From: Aliiruegeria sabulilitoris
Lineage (GTDB): Bacteria > Pseudomonadota > Alphaproteobacteria > Rhodobacterales > Rhodobacteraceae
DNA length: 64,000 nt
Assembly (NCBI RefSeq): GCF_001558155.1
Contig: NZ_LOAS01000009.1
Coordinates: 1-64,000, forward strand
Direction: 5' to 3'
Shown here: positions 24,563 to 34,507 of the stretch, in pieces
Layout of the letters: every line of letters begins with the position of its first letter
How positions within the stretch are numbered: position 1 is the first letter of the stretch
Made by a program: the position numbers and the translations under genes
The notes under the pieces: generated by a model
What the model was told of the DNA's origin: nothing
What the model saw: only the letters and a program-made list of their open reading frames with translations
The model's database searches: none

Positions 24563-26050
24563 ATGAGCGAAGTTGCGACAAAATCCCTTGCCGAGTTGGG
24601 GCTGACCGCGCAGGGCGGCGCGGAGGCGCGGATCACGGGCCTCGCCGTCGATAGCCGCGAGGTGGCGCCCGGTACTCTTTTCGCGGCGCTGCCGGGAACC
24701 AAGGTGCATGGCGGAGAGTTCATCCAATATGCGCTGCGGCAAGGGGCGGGCGCGATCCTGACCGATGCCGAGGGCGCGCGCATTGCCGAGGCCGAGCTTA
24801 TCACCAACCCGGTCGCCGTTGTCGTGGTTGAAGACCCGCGTGCCGCGTTGGCGGGCGCGGCGGCGCTCTGGTTCGCCGCCCAACCCGAGGTGATGGTCGC
24901 CGTGACCGGCACCAACGGCAAGACCTCGGTCGCCAGCTTTACCCGCCAGATCTGGACCAATCTTGGCCTTGAAGCCGTCAATCTCGGCACCACCGGCGTC
25001 GAAGGCGCCTGGGAGGCGCCGCTGCGCCACACAACACCCGAGCCGATCACGCTGCACCGCGCGCTTGCCGAGGCCGCCGCGAACGGCGTGACCCACGCCG
25101 CGATGGAGGCCTCCTCGCATGGATTGGCACAGAAGCGGCTCGATGGGGTGCGGCTCGCTGCGGCCGGCTTCACCAACCTCACGCAGGACCACCTCGATTA
25201 TCATGCGAATTTCGAGGAGTATTTCGCCGCGAAAGCGGGTCTGTTCAAACGCGTGATGAGCGATGACGGCATTGCCGTGATCCAGATGGACAGCGCCTAT
25301 GGTGCGCGCATGGCCGGTGTGGCCGAATCTGTCGGGCAGGAGGTAGTCCGGGTCGGACGCGGCGAGGAGAACCACCTGCGCATTCTCGGGCTGCGCTTCG
25401 ACAGCACCGGGCAGGATGTGCGCTTCGCCTGGAATGGCGCCTTGCAGCAGGTGCGGCTGAAGCTGATCGGCGGCTTCCAGTCCGAAAATGTCATGATCGC
25501 CACAGGGCTGGCCATTGCCTCCGGCAGCGACCCGGCGGATGTGTTCGGTGTGCTGCCGAAGCTTGTTGGCGTGCGCGGCCGGATGGAGCTGGCTGCCACG
25601 CGCGACAATGGCGCACCGGTTTTCGTCGATTATGCCCACACGCCCGATGCGCTCTCGACCGCGCTCAAGGCGCTGCGCCCGCATGTGATGGGGCGCATCA
25701 TCTGCGTGTTCGGCGCCGGCGGCGACCGGGATACCGGAAAGCGCATCCTGATGGGGCAGGCCGTGGCCGAGAATGCCGACGTCGCCATCGTGACCGACGA
25801 CAATCCCCGCTCCGAGAACCCGGCGGACATTCGGGCCATGGTCAAGGCAGGGTGCCAGGAAGCAACCGAGGTCGGCGACCGGGCCGAGGCGATCCTGCGC
25901 GGCGTCGATGCGCTCGGCCCTGGCGATGCGCTGCTCATCGCGGGCAAGGGGCACGAGACGGGCCAGACGGTGGGCGATGTGGTCTACCCCTTTGACGATG
26001 TGGAGCAGGCCTCGGTTGCCGTGGCCGCATTGGACGGACATCTGACATGA
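24563..26050 (+). CDS. murE: UDP-MurNAc-tripeptide synthetase (meso-DAP adding)
   Basis: This 495-residue Mur ligase has the ATP loop GTNGKTS (116-122), the substrate-binding N-domain with LAVDSREVAPGTLFAAL, a C-domain with DYAHTPDAL, and the DNPRSENP motif (from D413), which in MurE selects meso-diaminopimelate over lysine. A DAP-type wall follows, as expected for Proteobacteria. I used the ATG at 24563 with GGCAGGA just before it; ATG 24548 would add five residues and a TTG at 24473 thirty. The gap after ftsI is 86 bases. The stop overlaps murF by ATGA. Confidence 0.95.
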   Translation: MSEVATKSLAELGLTAQGGAEARITGLAVDSREVAPGTLFAALPGTKVHGGEFIQYALRQGAGAILTDAEGARIAEAELITNPVAVVVVEDPRAALAGAAALWFAAQPEVMVAVTGTNGKTSVASFTRQIWTNLGLEAVNLGTTGVEGAWEAPLRHTTPEPITLHRALAEAAANGVTHAAMEASSHGLAQKRLDGVRLAAAGFTNLTQDHLDYHANFEEYFAAKAGLFKRVMSDDGIAVIQMDSAYGARMAGVAESVGQEVVRVGRGEENHLRILGLRFDSTGQDVRFAWNGALQQVRLKLIGGFQSENVMIATGLAIASGSDPADVFGVLPKLVGVRGRMELAATRDNGAPVFVDYAHTPDALSTALKALRPHVMGRIICVFGAGGDRDTGKRILMGQAVAENADVAIVTDDNPRSENPADIRAMVKAGCQEATEVGDRAEAILRGVDALGPGDALLIAGKGHETGQTVGDVVYPFDDVEQASVAVAALDGHLT

Positions 26051-27468
26051 ACAATATCCTGTGGACTTCTGAGGCCGCCGCTGCCGCGACCGGCGGGCGC
26101 GCGACCACCAACTGGCAGGCCAGTTCGGTGTCCATCGACACCCGCACGCTGGCGCCGGGCGGGCTGTTCGTGGCGTTGAAAGACGTGCGTGACGGGCATG
26201 ATTTCGTGGCGCAGGCGCTGGAGAAAGGCGCTGCGGCGGCGCTGGTCAACCGGATCCCCGAAGGTGTGGCCGAAGATGCGCCACTCCTGATCGTCGAAGA
26301 TGTTCTGTCCGCGCTGGAAGCGCTCGGCGCCGCCGCGCGGGCTCGCACAAGGGCGAAGGTAATCGGCGTCACGGGGTCTGTTGGCAAGACCTCGACCAAG
26401 GAGATGCTGCGCGCCATCCTCGCGGGCCAGGGCAAGGTTCACGCGGCCGAAAAGAGCTACAACAACCACTGGGGCGTTCCGCTGACGCTTGCCCGTATGC
26501 CGGCCGATGCCGATTACGCGGTGATCGAGATCGGCATGAACCACCCCGGCGAGATCGCCCCGCTCGCGCGTCTGGCCGATCTGGACGCGGCGCTGGTGAC
26601 CATCGTCGCGCCGGCACATCTGGAAGCTTTCGAGGGTATAGAAGGGATCGCGCGCGAGAAGGCGTCGATTCTGGAGGGGCTGCGCCCGGGCGGACCGGCG
26701 GTGTTGAACGCCGATGTCCCGACAGCCGATATCCTGTTCGACGCCGCGCGAGCGCATGGCGCCAGGATCATCGGTTTCGGGGAGACCGGCGCACAGGCCC
26801 GCCTGATCGAAGTGCTGCTTCAGGAAGGCATGACGATTGCCAAGGCCCGGATGACCGGGCCGGATGGCAAATCCCATCCGGTCATGTTCAAGCTGCAATC
26901 GCCGGGACGGCATTTCGCCATGAACGGTCTGGGCGCACTGGCCGCCGCTACCGCCGTTGGAGCGGACCTGGCCATTGCGGCACATGACCTCGCGCTTTGG
27001 AAACCCTATGAGGGCCGGGGCGCACGGGAGGTCATTTCGTTCGATATCGTGGACGAGACGGCTCGTTTCGAGCTGATCGACGATTCCTACAATGCCAACC
27101 CGGCTTCCGTTGGCGCGGCGCTGGCCATGCTGGCGGCATCTGAGCCGCGTGGGCGCCGGATCGCCATTCTGGGCGATATGCTGGAGCTTGGCCCGCAGGA
27201 AGCGGACTTGCATGCAGCACTGGCCGATCTTCCGGCGATGGAGGCGGTGGACGTGGTGCATTGCGTGGGTGAACGCATGCAGGCTCTCTACGAGGCGTTG
27301 CCCAAGGCACAGCAGGGCCTGTGTTGCGACAACAGCGCCAAGATGGCCGACAGGATCCGAACGGTGGTCGCCCCCGGCGATATCGTGCTGATCAAGGGGT
27401 CGCTCGGCATACGGCTTGCGCGTGTCGTTGACGCCGTTCGCAAACTGGGTCAATCGGTGGCGGAATAA
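26047..27468 (+). CDS. murF: UDP-MurNAc-tripeptide D-alanyl-D-alanine ligase
   Basis: This 473-residue Mur ligase adds D-Ala-D-Ala to complete the pentapeptide precursor. Visible are SIDTRTLAPGGLFVAL in the N-domain, ATP loop GSVGKTS (110-116), the central EIGMNHPGEIAPL stretch, and the C-domain motif DDSYNANPASV. The length is slightly above the E. coli enzyme. Coupled to murE by ATGA; mraY follows after 18 bases with an AGGGGCAGGGCG spacer. Confidence 0.95.
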   Translation: MNNILWTSEAAAAATGGRATTNWQASSVSIDTRTLAPGGLFVALKDVRDGHDFVAQALEKGAAAALVNRIPEGVAEDAPLLIVEDVLSALEALGAAARARTRAKVIGVTGSVGKTSTKEMLRAILAGQGKVHAAEKSYNNHWGVPLTLARMPADADYAVIEIGMNHPGEIAPLARLADLDAALVTIVAPAHLEAFEGIEGIAREKASILEGLRPGGPAVLNADVPTADILFDAARAHGARIIGFGETGAQARLIEVLLQEGMTIAKARMTGPDGKSHPVMFKLQSPGRHFAMNGLGALAAATAVGADLAIAAHDLALWKPYEGRGAREVISFDIVDETARFELIDDSYNANPASVGAALAMLAASEPRGRRIAILGDMLELGPQEADLHAALADLPAMEAVDVVHCVGERMQALYEALPKAQQGLCCDNSAKMADRIRTVVAPGDIVLIKGSLGIRLARVVDAVRKLGQSVAE

Positions 27469-27486
27469 CAAGAAGGGGCAGGGCGA

Positions 27487-28569
27487 ATGCTCTACTGGCT
27501 GACAAATTTCTCGGATGGCGGCGATTTCTTCAACCTGTTTCGCTATATCACCTTCCGCACCGGCGGCGCGTTCTTCACCGCGCTGATCTTCGGGTTTCTC
27601 TTTGGCCGTCCGCTGATCAACCTGCTGCGGCGCAAGCAGGGCAAAGGGCAGCCGATCCGCGAGGATGGGCCGGAGGGCCATTTCGTCAAGGCCGGCACGC
27701 CCACCATGGGTGGGGTTCTGATCCTGGGCGCGCTCGTATTCTCGACCCTGCTCTGGGCGCGGCTCGACAACCCCTACGTCTGGGTCGTGCTATTTGTCAC
27801 CATGGGGTTCGGGGCTATCGGGTTTGCTGACGATTATGCCAAGGTCTCCAAGAACAACACGGCCGGCGTATCTGGGCGTGTACGCCTTGGGCTGGGCTTC
27901 CTGATCGCAGCGCTGGCAAGCGGGTTGGCGGCCTGGATGCATCCGGCGGAGCTGACCAACCAGCTCGCGCTGCCCGTCTTCAAGGACATGCTGATCAACC
28001 TGAGCTTCCTGTTCATCCCCTTCGCCATGATCGTGATCGTGGGCGCGGCAAACGCCGTAAACCTGACCGACGGGCTGGACGGGTTGGCGATCATGCCGGT
28101 GATGATCGCCGCCGGTACGTTGGGGATCATCGCCTATTTCGTTGGCCGTTCGGACTATACCGAGTATCTGGGCCTGCATTACGTGCCGGGCACCGGTGAG
28201 TTGATCGTCTTCGTCGCCGGACTGATCGGCGGAGGGCTGGGCTTCCTGTGGTACAACGCACCGCCTGCGGCCGTTTTCATGGGCGATACCGGATCGCTGG
28301 CTCTTGGCGGTGCGCTCGGCGCCATCGCCGTTTCGACCAAGCACGAGATCGTACTGGCCATCGTCGGCGGTCTGTTCGTGGTCGAGGCGCTTTCGGTCAT
28401 CATCCAGGTCGCCTATTTCAAGCGCACGGGGAAACGGGTTTTCCTTATGGCGCCGATCCACCATCATTTCGAGAAGCGCGGCTGGGCAGAGCCGCAGATC
28501 GTCATCCGCTTCTGGATCATCTCGCTGATCCTGGGCCTGATTGGTCTGGCAACGCTGAAAATCCGCTGA
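27487..28569 (+). CDS. mraY: Phospho-MurNAc-pentapeptide transferase MraY
   Basis: This 360-residue membrane enzyme has about ten helices and transfers phospho-MurNAc-pentapeptide to undecaprenyl phosphate, making lipid I. The family motifs are intact: GTPTMGGVL, the Asp pair [27 protein letters not shown] (catalytic Asp/Asn loop), [17 protein letters not shown], and the histidine cluster [12 protein letters not shown]. Normal length and gene position. Confidence 0.97.
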   Translation: MLYWLTNFSDGGDFFNLFRYITFRTGGAFFTALIFGFLFGRPLINLLRRKQGKGQPIREDGPEGHFVKAGTPTMGGVLILGALVFSTLLWARLDNPYVWVVLFVTMGFGAIGFADDYAKVSKNNTAGVSGRVRLGLGFLIAALASGLAAWMHPAELTNQLALPVFKDMLINLSFLFIPFAMIVIVGAANAVNLTDGLDGLAIMPVMIAAGTLGIIAYFVGRSDYTEYLGLHYVPGTGELIVFVAGLIGGGLGFLWYNAPPAAVFMGDTGSLALGGALGAIAVSTKHEIVLAIVGGLFVVEALSVIIQVAYFKRTGKRVFLMAPIHHHFEKRGWAEPQIVIRFWIISLILGLIGLATLKIR

Positions 28570-28594
28570 GGCAATTGCCCGAGGGAGAAGAACC

Positions 28595-29248
28595 ATGGCC
28601 AGGGCCGCTCTGGTAACCGGTGGAAATCGTGGCATCGGTCGCGCTATCGCGGCCGGACTCGTTGCGCAGGGGTTCGACGTGACCATCACCGCGCGAGATC
28701 GGGACGCAGGAGAAGGTGCCGCGGCGGCGCTCGGCTGCAACTGGGCCTTGGCCGATCTGCTGGAGCCGGACACGCTGCGCCAGTTCGATGGTGCGAAGTT
28801 CGACATCCTGGTCAACAATGCCGGTATCCTGCCGCAGGGAAGCCTGCTGGAGAACCCGGCCGGCTATTTCGACGCGATGGCGGTCATGGTCGATGCGCCC
28901 TTTCGGCTTGTTCTGTCGCTGGCGCCCGGGATGATCGCGCGTTGCTACGGGCGGATCGTCAATATGTCTTCCGGTTGGGGTGCTTTTGCCGAGGGGCTGG
29001 GCGGGCCGAATGCTTATGGCATCGCCAAGGCAGCGCTGAATGCGCAGACGAAGGCCTTGGCGCGCGACCTGCCCGATTGCGTGAAGATCAACACCATGTG
29101 CCCCGGCTGGGTTCGCACGCGCATGGGGGGCGATGGCGCCAATCTCAGCCCCGAAGAGGGGGCCGATACGGCGATCTGGCTGGCGACATTGCCACAGGAT
29201 GGCCCCACGGGCGGCTTCTTCCGGCGCCGCAAGGAAATCTCGTGGTGA
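28595..29248 (+). CDS. SDR family oxidoreductase inserted in the dcw cluster
   Basis: This 217-residue short-chain dehydrogenase/reductase has the cofactor loop VTGGNRGIGRAIAAG (residues 7-21), NNAG (about 74-77), the catalytic Ser in NMSSGWGAF, the YxxK motif as YGIAK (about 145-149), and PGWVRTRMGG. The Arg after the first strand suggests NADP(H). The substrate is unknown. It is not a standard dcw gene; it sits in the same direction between mraY (25 bases) and murD, so it is probably co-transcribed. It is shorter than typical 240-260-residue SDRs, mostly at the C-terminus, though the core motifs are complete. Confidence 0.85.
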   Translation: MARAALVTGGNRGIGRAIAAGLVAQGFDVTITARDRDAGEGAAAALGCNWALADLLEPDTLRQFDGAKFDILVNNAGILPQGSLLENPAGYFDAMAVMVDAPFRLVLSLAPGMIARCYGRIVNMSSGWGAFAEGLGGPNAYGIAKAALNAQTKALARDLPDCVKINTMCPGWVRTRMGGDGANLSPEEGADTAIWLATLPQDGPTGGFFRRRKEISW

Positions 29249-29348
29249 AAGGCACCGCCCTTGACTGCCATCCGCGCGCGCTTGCGCGCGCCACCGCCCG
29301 TCGGGCTCCGCCCGCGGGCAAGCCCCTCTTGACGAAAGGAGACAGGAC

Positions 29349-30755
29349 ATGATCCCGGTTCGCGGAGTTGAAGGACAGAATATCGCTATCCTGGGTCTTG
29401 GGCGCTCGGGCCTTGCCGCAGCGCGGGCCGTGCAGGCGGGCGGCGGTACCCCCATGTGCTGGGATGACGGCGCGGCTGGACGGGAGCGCGCGAAGGCTGA
29501 AGGGTTTGAAATACGGGATATCAGTCGAGCCGGTGCGCTGGACGATATAGCCCTATTGGTGACCTCGCCCGGCATTCCGCATCTCTACCCCGCCCCGCAC
29601 CGGGCCATTGCCGCAGCATTGGAGGCTGGCGTGCCGGTCGACAATGATATCGGCCTGTTCTTCCGCTCGCTGGCGATATCGGACTGGGATCAGTTCGAGA
29701 CCATCCCGAAAGTGGTTGCGGTGACCGGGTCCAATGGCAAGTCCACGACCTCTGCCTTGATCGCGCATTTGCTGGCAGAGGCCGGCCGTTCGGTGCAGCT
29801 TGCCGGCAATATCGGCCGTGGCGTGCTCGATATCGACCCGCCGGAGGATGGCGGTGTCGTGGTGATCGAGCTCAGTTCCTACCAGACCGACCTTGCGCGC
29901 TCGTTGACGCCGGATGTGGCCGTGTTCACGAATCTCTCGCCGGATCATCTCGACCGGCACGGCGGTTATGGCGGGTATTTCGCAGCCAAGCGGAGACTTC
30001 TGGCCGAAGGCGGACCGGATCGGGCGGTGATCGGCGTGGACGAACCCGAGGGGCTGTTTCTTGCCGGGCAGCTTTCCGAGGGACCGGCGGATGACCGGGT
30101 GATCCGGGTGTCGTCCGGGCGCAAGTTGCAAGGGCCGGGCTGGTCCGTTTTTACCCGAAAGGGGTTCCTGGCGGAGACACGCAAGGGGCGGCAGGTGGCC
30201 TCGATTGATCTGCGGCAAGTGAAGGGCCTGCCGGGAGCGCATAACCATCAGAATGCCTGCGCGGCTTACGCGGTGGCGCGTACACTCGGTGTTGCGCCGA
30301 GGGTGATCGAGGCTGGCCTGCATTCCTTCCAGGGCCTGCCGCATCGCAGCCAGGTGGTGGGCGAGAAGGACGGCGTTGTTTTCGTCAACGATTCCAAGGC
30401 GACGAATGTCGACTCGGCGGCGCAGGCCTTGCAGGCATTCGACCGGATCCGCTGGATCTGTGGCGGGCTGGAGAAAGAAGGCGGGTTGGCGGCGCTGCAT
30501 CCGCATCTTGGCAACGTGACCAAGGCTTATGTGATCGGGCGCGAGGCGGAACATTTCGCGCTCGGGCTCGGTGACGGGGTCGAGAGCGAGATCTGTGGCA
30601 CCATGGAGCAGGCGGTTTTGCGTTCCATGGCCGAGGCGCAGCCGGGAGAGACCGTGCTTCTGGCGCCGGCTGCCGCGAGTTTCGACCAGTATGACAGCTT
30701 CGAGAAGCGCGGCGAGGATTTCATGGAGCGGGTGCGGGCCGCGCTCGACGCGTAG
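29349..30755 (+). CDS. murD: UDP-MurNAc-L-alanine:D-glutamate ligase
   Basis: This 468-residue Mur ligase adds D-Glu to UDP-MurNAc-L-Ala. It has an N-terminal Rossmann-like UDP domain ([18 protein letters not shown], 11-28), ATP loop GSNGKST (127-133), the central [12 protein letters not shown], and FVNDSKATN in the C-domain. AAAGGAG precedes the start. The 100-base gap upstream holds GC-rich inverted repeats. murD is transcribed with the cluster, but an antisense flavoprotein gene separates it from ftsW. Confidence 0.95.
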   Translation: MIPVRGVEGQNIAILGLGRSGLAAARAVQAGGGTPMCWDDGAAGRERAKAEGFEIRDISRAGALDDIALLVTSPGIPHLYPAPHRAIAAALEAGVPVDNDIGLFFRSLAISDWDQFETIPKVVAVTGSNGKSTTSALIAHLLAEAGRSVQLAGNIGRGVLDIDPPEDGGVVVIELSSYQTDLARSLTPDVAVFTNLSPDHLDRHGGYGGYFAAKRRLLAEGGPDRAVIGVDEPEGLFLAGQLSEGPADDRVIRVSSGRKLQGPGWSVFTRKGFLAETRKGRQVASIDLRQVKGLPGAHNHQNACAAYAVARTLGVAPRVIEAGLHSFQGLPHRSQVVGEKDGVVFVNDSKATNVDSAAQALQAFDRIRWICGGLEKEGGLAALHPHLGNVTKAYVIGREAEHFALGLGDGVESEICGTMEQAVLRSMAEAQPGETVLLAPAAASFDQYDSFEKRGEDFMERVRAALDA

Positions 30756-30836
30756 GGGCCGGCTATCAAACAGCGCGCCTGCGGCGCATTGTTCCTGAGC
30801 CCTTCGGGCCATTGCCGCGCATTGACACGGAGCGCC

Positions 30837-32024
30837 TCAGGTTGAGGCGATCGCCTGTCCGGCCGCCCAGCCCGACGACCAGGCCCACTGGAAATTGTAG
30901 CCGCCGAGCCAACCGGTGACATCGACCGCTTCGCCGATGAAATAGAGGCCGGGCAGGGCGTTGGCTTCCATTGTGCGGGACGATAGTGCCGCGGTGTCTA
31001 TGCCGCCAAGCGTCACCTCGGCGGTTCGGTAGCCTTCGCTGCCGGTCGGGGTCAGTTGCCAATCGGTCAGCTTCGAGACGAGCCCTTGCAGGGATCTGTC
31101 GGACTGGTCGCCAAGATTTCCGACAAGCCCGCTCTCCTCCACCATCTTTCGCGCAAGCCTTGTTGGAAGAAACTCCCCCAACACGGTTTGCAGCGCCTTG
31201 CGGCCCTCTGTCTGCCGATGGGATTGCAGAAGAGCGAGGAAATCCTGATCCGGCAGCAGGTGGACCGACAATGCGTCCCCTTCGCGCCAATAGGAGGAGA
31301 TCTGCAGGATCGAGGGGCCGGAGAGGCCGCGGTGGGTGAAAAGCAGACCTTCGCGGAAGCGCGTACCGTTGCAGGTGATCTCGGCCTCGACCGACAGGCC
31401 GGCCAGAGGCTTCAGGCCCTCCAGCGTGCTTCCACCAAAGGTAAGCGGCACAAGGGCGGGGCGCGTTTCGACGAGCGGCAGCCCGAAACGCTCGGCAATC
31501 CTGTAGGCAAGGCCCGTGGCGCCCATCTTGGGGATGGATTTGCCGCCCGTGGCCACGACCAGCGCGCGGGTTTCGACGGTGGTGACCTTGCCGCCGCGGG
31601 TCAGTTGTACCCGAAAGCGCCCGTCGGAATGGGTGATCTCGCCGATCTGTGTCTCCAGCCAGATCTCGGCCCCGGCCTTGGCGATTTCGGCCAGAAGCAT
31701 GGCGATGATCTCCTTGGCGGAGCCGTCACAGAACAATTGCCCGAGCGTCTTTTCGTGCCATGCGATCTTGTGGCGCCCGACGAGATCCAGAAAATCCCAC
31801 TGCGTATAGCGGCTCAGCGCCGATTTGCAGAAATGCGGGTTGGCCGAGAGGAAGTTGTCCGGGCCGGCATGGAGATTGGTGAAATTGCATCGCCCGCCGC
31901 CCGAGATGCGGATCTTCTCGCCCGCCGCTTTCGCGTGATCCACAACGAGGCAGCGCCCGCAGGCATGGGCGGCGCACATGAGCCCCGCGGCTCCGGCTCC
32001 AAGGATCAGGGTGTCGAGCTTCAT
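30837..32024 (-). CDS. HI0933/BaiN-family NAD(P)/FAD-dependent oxidoreductase
   Basis: This 395-residue flavoprotein has FAD-binding LILGAGAAGLMCAAHA at the N-terminus, KIRISGGGRCNFTN (about 47-60), and a C-terminal closing motif GEAVDVTGWLGGYNFQWAWSSG, all hallmarks of the HI0933 family. Members reduce carbon-carbon double bonds or remain uncharacterised. I set the start at ATG 32024 (MKLDTLILGAG); a TTG start at 32060 would add 12 residues. It runs antisense within the dcw cluster between murD and ftsW, with no functional link that I can see. Confidence 0.85.
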   Translation of the reverse strand: MKLDTLILGAGAAGLMCAAHACGRCLVVDHAKAAGEKIRISGGGRCNFTNLHAGPDNFLSANPHFCKSALSRYTQWDFLDLVGRHKIAWHEKTLGQLFCDGSAKEIIAMLLAEIAKAGAEIWLETQIGEITHSDGRFRVQLTRGGKVTTVETRALVVATGGKSIPKMGATGLAYRIAERFGLPLVETRPALVPLTFGGSTLEGLKPLAGLSVEAEITCNGTRFREGLLFTHRGLSGPSILQISSYWREGDALSVHLLPDQDFLALLQSHRQTEGRKALQTVLGEFLPTRLARKMVEESGLVGNLGDQSDRSLQGLVSKLTDWQLTPTGSEGYRTAEVTLGGIDTAALSSRTMEANALPGLYFIGEAVDVTGWLGGYNFQWAWSSGWAAGQAIAST

Positions 32025-32211
32025 GCCTTGGCACCTGCCGCTCCGCCGCGACGGGGTCAAGCCCCAACCGATGACTGTCGGCTTTCGGATTCAGGGCGAC
32101 AAGAAAAAGTCCCCTGATTGTCATTCTTCTGGAAAAAACGGCCACAGGCGCGTAGAGTCCGCGCATAGACCCGGAAAACCGGGCATGTAGAGGCAGAGTG
32201 GCGGTTTATCC

Positions 32212-33378
32212 ATGACGGAGATGGTCTATGGCACCGCGCCCGCGCGCGCGGGCGATCCGGTTCTTCCACGTTGGTGGCGTACGGTCGACAAATGGACGAT
32301 GTCGGCCATCCTGTTGCTGTTCGGCATCGGCTTGTTGCTGGGGCTTGCCGCCTCGCCGCCGCTGGCCGCGCGCAACGGGCTGAGTTCGTTCCACTACGTG
32401 GAGCGGCAGGTGTTCTTTGGCGGGTTGGCCATAATCACCATGCTTCTGACATCCATGATGTCGCCGGCGCTGGTGCGCCGTCTGGCGGTGTTGGGTTTCA
32501 TCGCGGCCTTTTTCTCCCTCGTGCTGCTACCCTTCTTCGGGACCGATTTCGGCAAGGGCGCGGTGCGCTGGTATTCCTTCGGCTTCGCCTCGGTGCAGCC
32601 GTCTGAGTTCCTCAAACCCGCCTTCGTGGTGCTGGCTGCCTGGCTCATGGCCGCCAGCCAGGAAGTGGGTGGACCTCCGGGGAAGACGATTTCCTTTGCG
32701 CTGGTCTGTGCCATTGTCGGCCTTTTGGCGCTGCAGCCCGATTTCGGGCAGGCCGCGCTGACCATGTTCGCCTGGGGCGTGATGTATTTCGTGGCCGGTG
32801 CGCCGCTTGTCCTGCTTGTCGGCATTGCCGGGGGGATCGTGGGGTTCGGCTTCATGGCCTATAATGCCTCGGAGCATTTCGCCCGCCGGATCGACGGCTT
32901 TCTCAACCCGGAAATCGATCCGCGTACGCAGCTTGGCTATGCCACCAACGCGATTCAGGAGGGCGGCTTCTTCGGTGTCGGCGTGGGCGAGGGACAGGTG
33001 AAATGGTCCCTGCCGGATGCGCATACCGATTTCATCATTGCCGTTGCGGCGGAAGAATACGGGCTCGTGCTCGTGATGGCGATCATTGTGCTCTATGGTA
33101 TTGTCGTGCTGCGCTCGCTGTTCCGGCTTATGCGGGAGCGCGACCCCTTCACGCGTCTGGCCGGGACGGGGCTTGCCTGCATGTTCGGTGTTCAGGCGAT
33201 GATCAATATGGGCGTTGCCGTGCGCCTGCTGCCCGCCAAGGGCATGACGCTTCCCTTTGTCTCCTATGGCGGCTCCTCGCTGATCGCCGGAGGGATTGCC
33301 GTCGGCATGCTTCTGGCGTTTACCCGCACCCGCCCGCAGGGCGAAATCGCGGATGTCTTCCAACGCAGGGGGCACTAG
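32212..33378 (+). CDS. ftsW: Septal peptidoglycan glycosyltransferase FtsW (SEDS)
   Basis: This 388-residue SEDS membrane protein has about ten helices and polymerises lipid II with FtsI. It contains the conserved [12 protein letters not shown] loop, [17 protein letters not shown], the long periplasmic loop with [19 protein letters not shown] and PDAHTDFI, and the late motif [11 protein letters not shown]. The short N-terminal cytoplasmic tail is normal. Because the gene before it is antisense, ftsW needs its own promoter or read-through from murD. Its stop codon shares a base with the murG GTG start. Confidence 0.95.
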   Translation: MTEMVYGTAPARAGDPVLPRWWRTVDKWTMSAILLLFGIGLLLGLAASPPLAARNGLSSFHYVERQVFFGGLAIITMLLTSMMSPALVRRLAVLGFIAAFFSLVLLPFFGTDFGKGAVRWYSFGFASVQPSEFLKPAFVVLAAWLMAASQEVGGPPGKTISFALVCAIVGLLALQPDFGQAALTMFAWGVMYFVAGAPLVLLVGIAGGIVGFGFMAYNASEHFARRIDGFLNPEIDPRTQLGYATNAIQEGGFFGVGVGEGQVKWSLPDAHTDFIIAVAAEEYGLVLVMAIIVLYGIVVLRSLFRLMRERDPFTRLAGTGLACMFGVQAMINMGVAVRLLPAKGMTLPFVSYGGSSLIAGGIAVGMLLAFTRTRPQGEIADVFQRRGH

Positions 33379-34490
33379 TGGCTCAACCTCTGATCATTAT
33401 CGCGGCTGGCGGCACGGGCGGGCACATGTTCCCCGCCCAGGCGCTGGCCGAAGCGCTGTTGGAGAAAGGATGGCGGGTGCGCCTGTCCACCGATGCGCGC
33501 GGCGCGCGTTATGCCGGCGGCTTCCCGGATGCGGTCGAGATCGTCGAGGTTGCCTCGGCGACCTTTGCGCGCGGCGGGATTCTCGCCAAGGCGCTGGCGC
33601 CGTTCCGCATCCTCGGTGGCGTGATCGGCGCGACCTTCCGCATGCTGCTGGAGCGGCCCGCCGTGGTCGTGGGGTTCGGCGGCTACCCTGCCATTCCGGC
33701 CATGACGGCGGCGTGGATCCTGCGCCTGCCCCGGATGCTGCATGAGCAGAACGGTGTGCTGGGCCGGGTGAACAGGATCTTCTCGAAACGCGTCAATGCA
33801 GTTGCTTGCGGCACATGGCCGACCGAACTGCCCGCCGGCGTCGAGGGCGTTCACACGGGAAACCCTGTGCGGGCGGCGGTCATGGAGCGGGCAGGCGCCG
33901 GCTATATTCCGCCGGGAGACTACCCGATGGAGCTGCTGGTGATTGGCGGCAGCCAAGGGGCGCGGATCCTTTCCGATGTCGTACCGCCCGCCATCGCGGC
34001 CCTTCCGATGGAGCACCTTGAGCATATGCGCGTCTCCCATCAGGCGCGCGGCGAGGATCAGGAACGGGTCGAGACCTATTACCTTGAGCATGCGATCACG
34101 GCGGATGTGCAGCCTTTCTTCACCGACGTACCCCGCCGCATGAGCGAGGCACAGCTCGTGATCTCGCGTTCGGGCGCGTCTTCGGTGGCGGATATCTCGA
34201 TCATAGGCCGGCCCTCGATCCTGATCCCCTATGCAGTGGCAGCGGGCGATCACCAGACCGCCAATGCGCGAGGTCTTGCCGATGCCCAGGCGGCGATAGT
34301 GATTCCGGAATCGCAGCTTGATGTCGAAACGCTTTCAGAGCAGATACGCGCGATACTGGAAAACCCGGATGCGGCCTTGCAGATGTCGCGGAATGCGCTC
34401 TCCGAAGGGCGCCCCGACGCCACCGAGAGGCTGGTCGAGATGGTCGAAGAACTGTCCGGTCACAAGACGCAGGAGGGCGCGCAGCCATGA
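33378..34490 (+). CDS. murG: Lipid II synthase MurG
   Basis: This 370-residue GT-B glycosyltransferase adds GlcNAc to lipid I on the inner membrane face. The N-terminal glycine loop [17 protein letters not shown] is at residues 9-25. Also present are [24 protein letters not shown], and the donor-binding [20 protein letters not shown] with an acceptor loop DHQTANA. The GTG start at 33378 yields [15 protein letters not shown], the typical family start, and overlaps the ftsW stop by one base. Confidence 0.96.
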   Translation: MAQPLIIIAAGGTGGHMFPAQALAEALLEKGWRVRLSTDARGARYAGGFPDAVEIVEVASATFARGGILAKALAPFRILGGVIGATFRMLLERPAVVVGFGGYPAIPAMTAAWILRLPRMLHEQNGVLGRVNRIFSKRVNAVACGTWPTELPAGVEGVHTGNPVRAAVMERAGAGYIPPGDYPMELLVIGGSQGARILSDVVPPAIAALPMEHLEHMRVSHQARGEDQERVETYYLEHAITADVQPFFTDVPRRMSEAQLVISRSGASSVADISIIGRPSILIPYAVAAGDHQTANARGLADAQAAIVIPESQLDVETLSEQIRAILENPDAALQMSRNALSEGRPDATERLVEMVEELSGHKTQEGAQP

Positions 34491-34507
34491 TGGACGGAAG
34501 CAGAATT

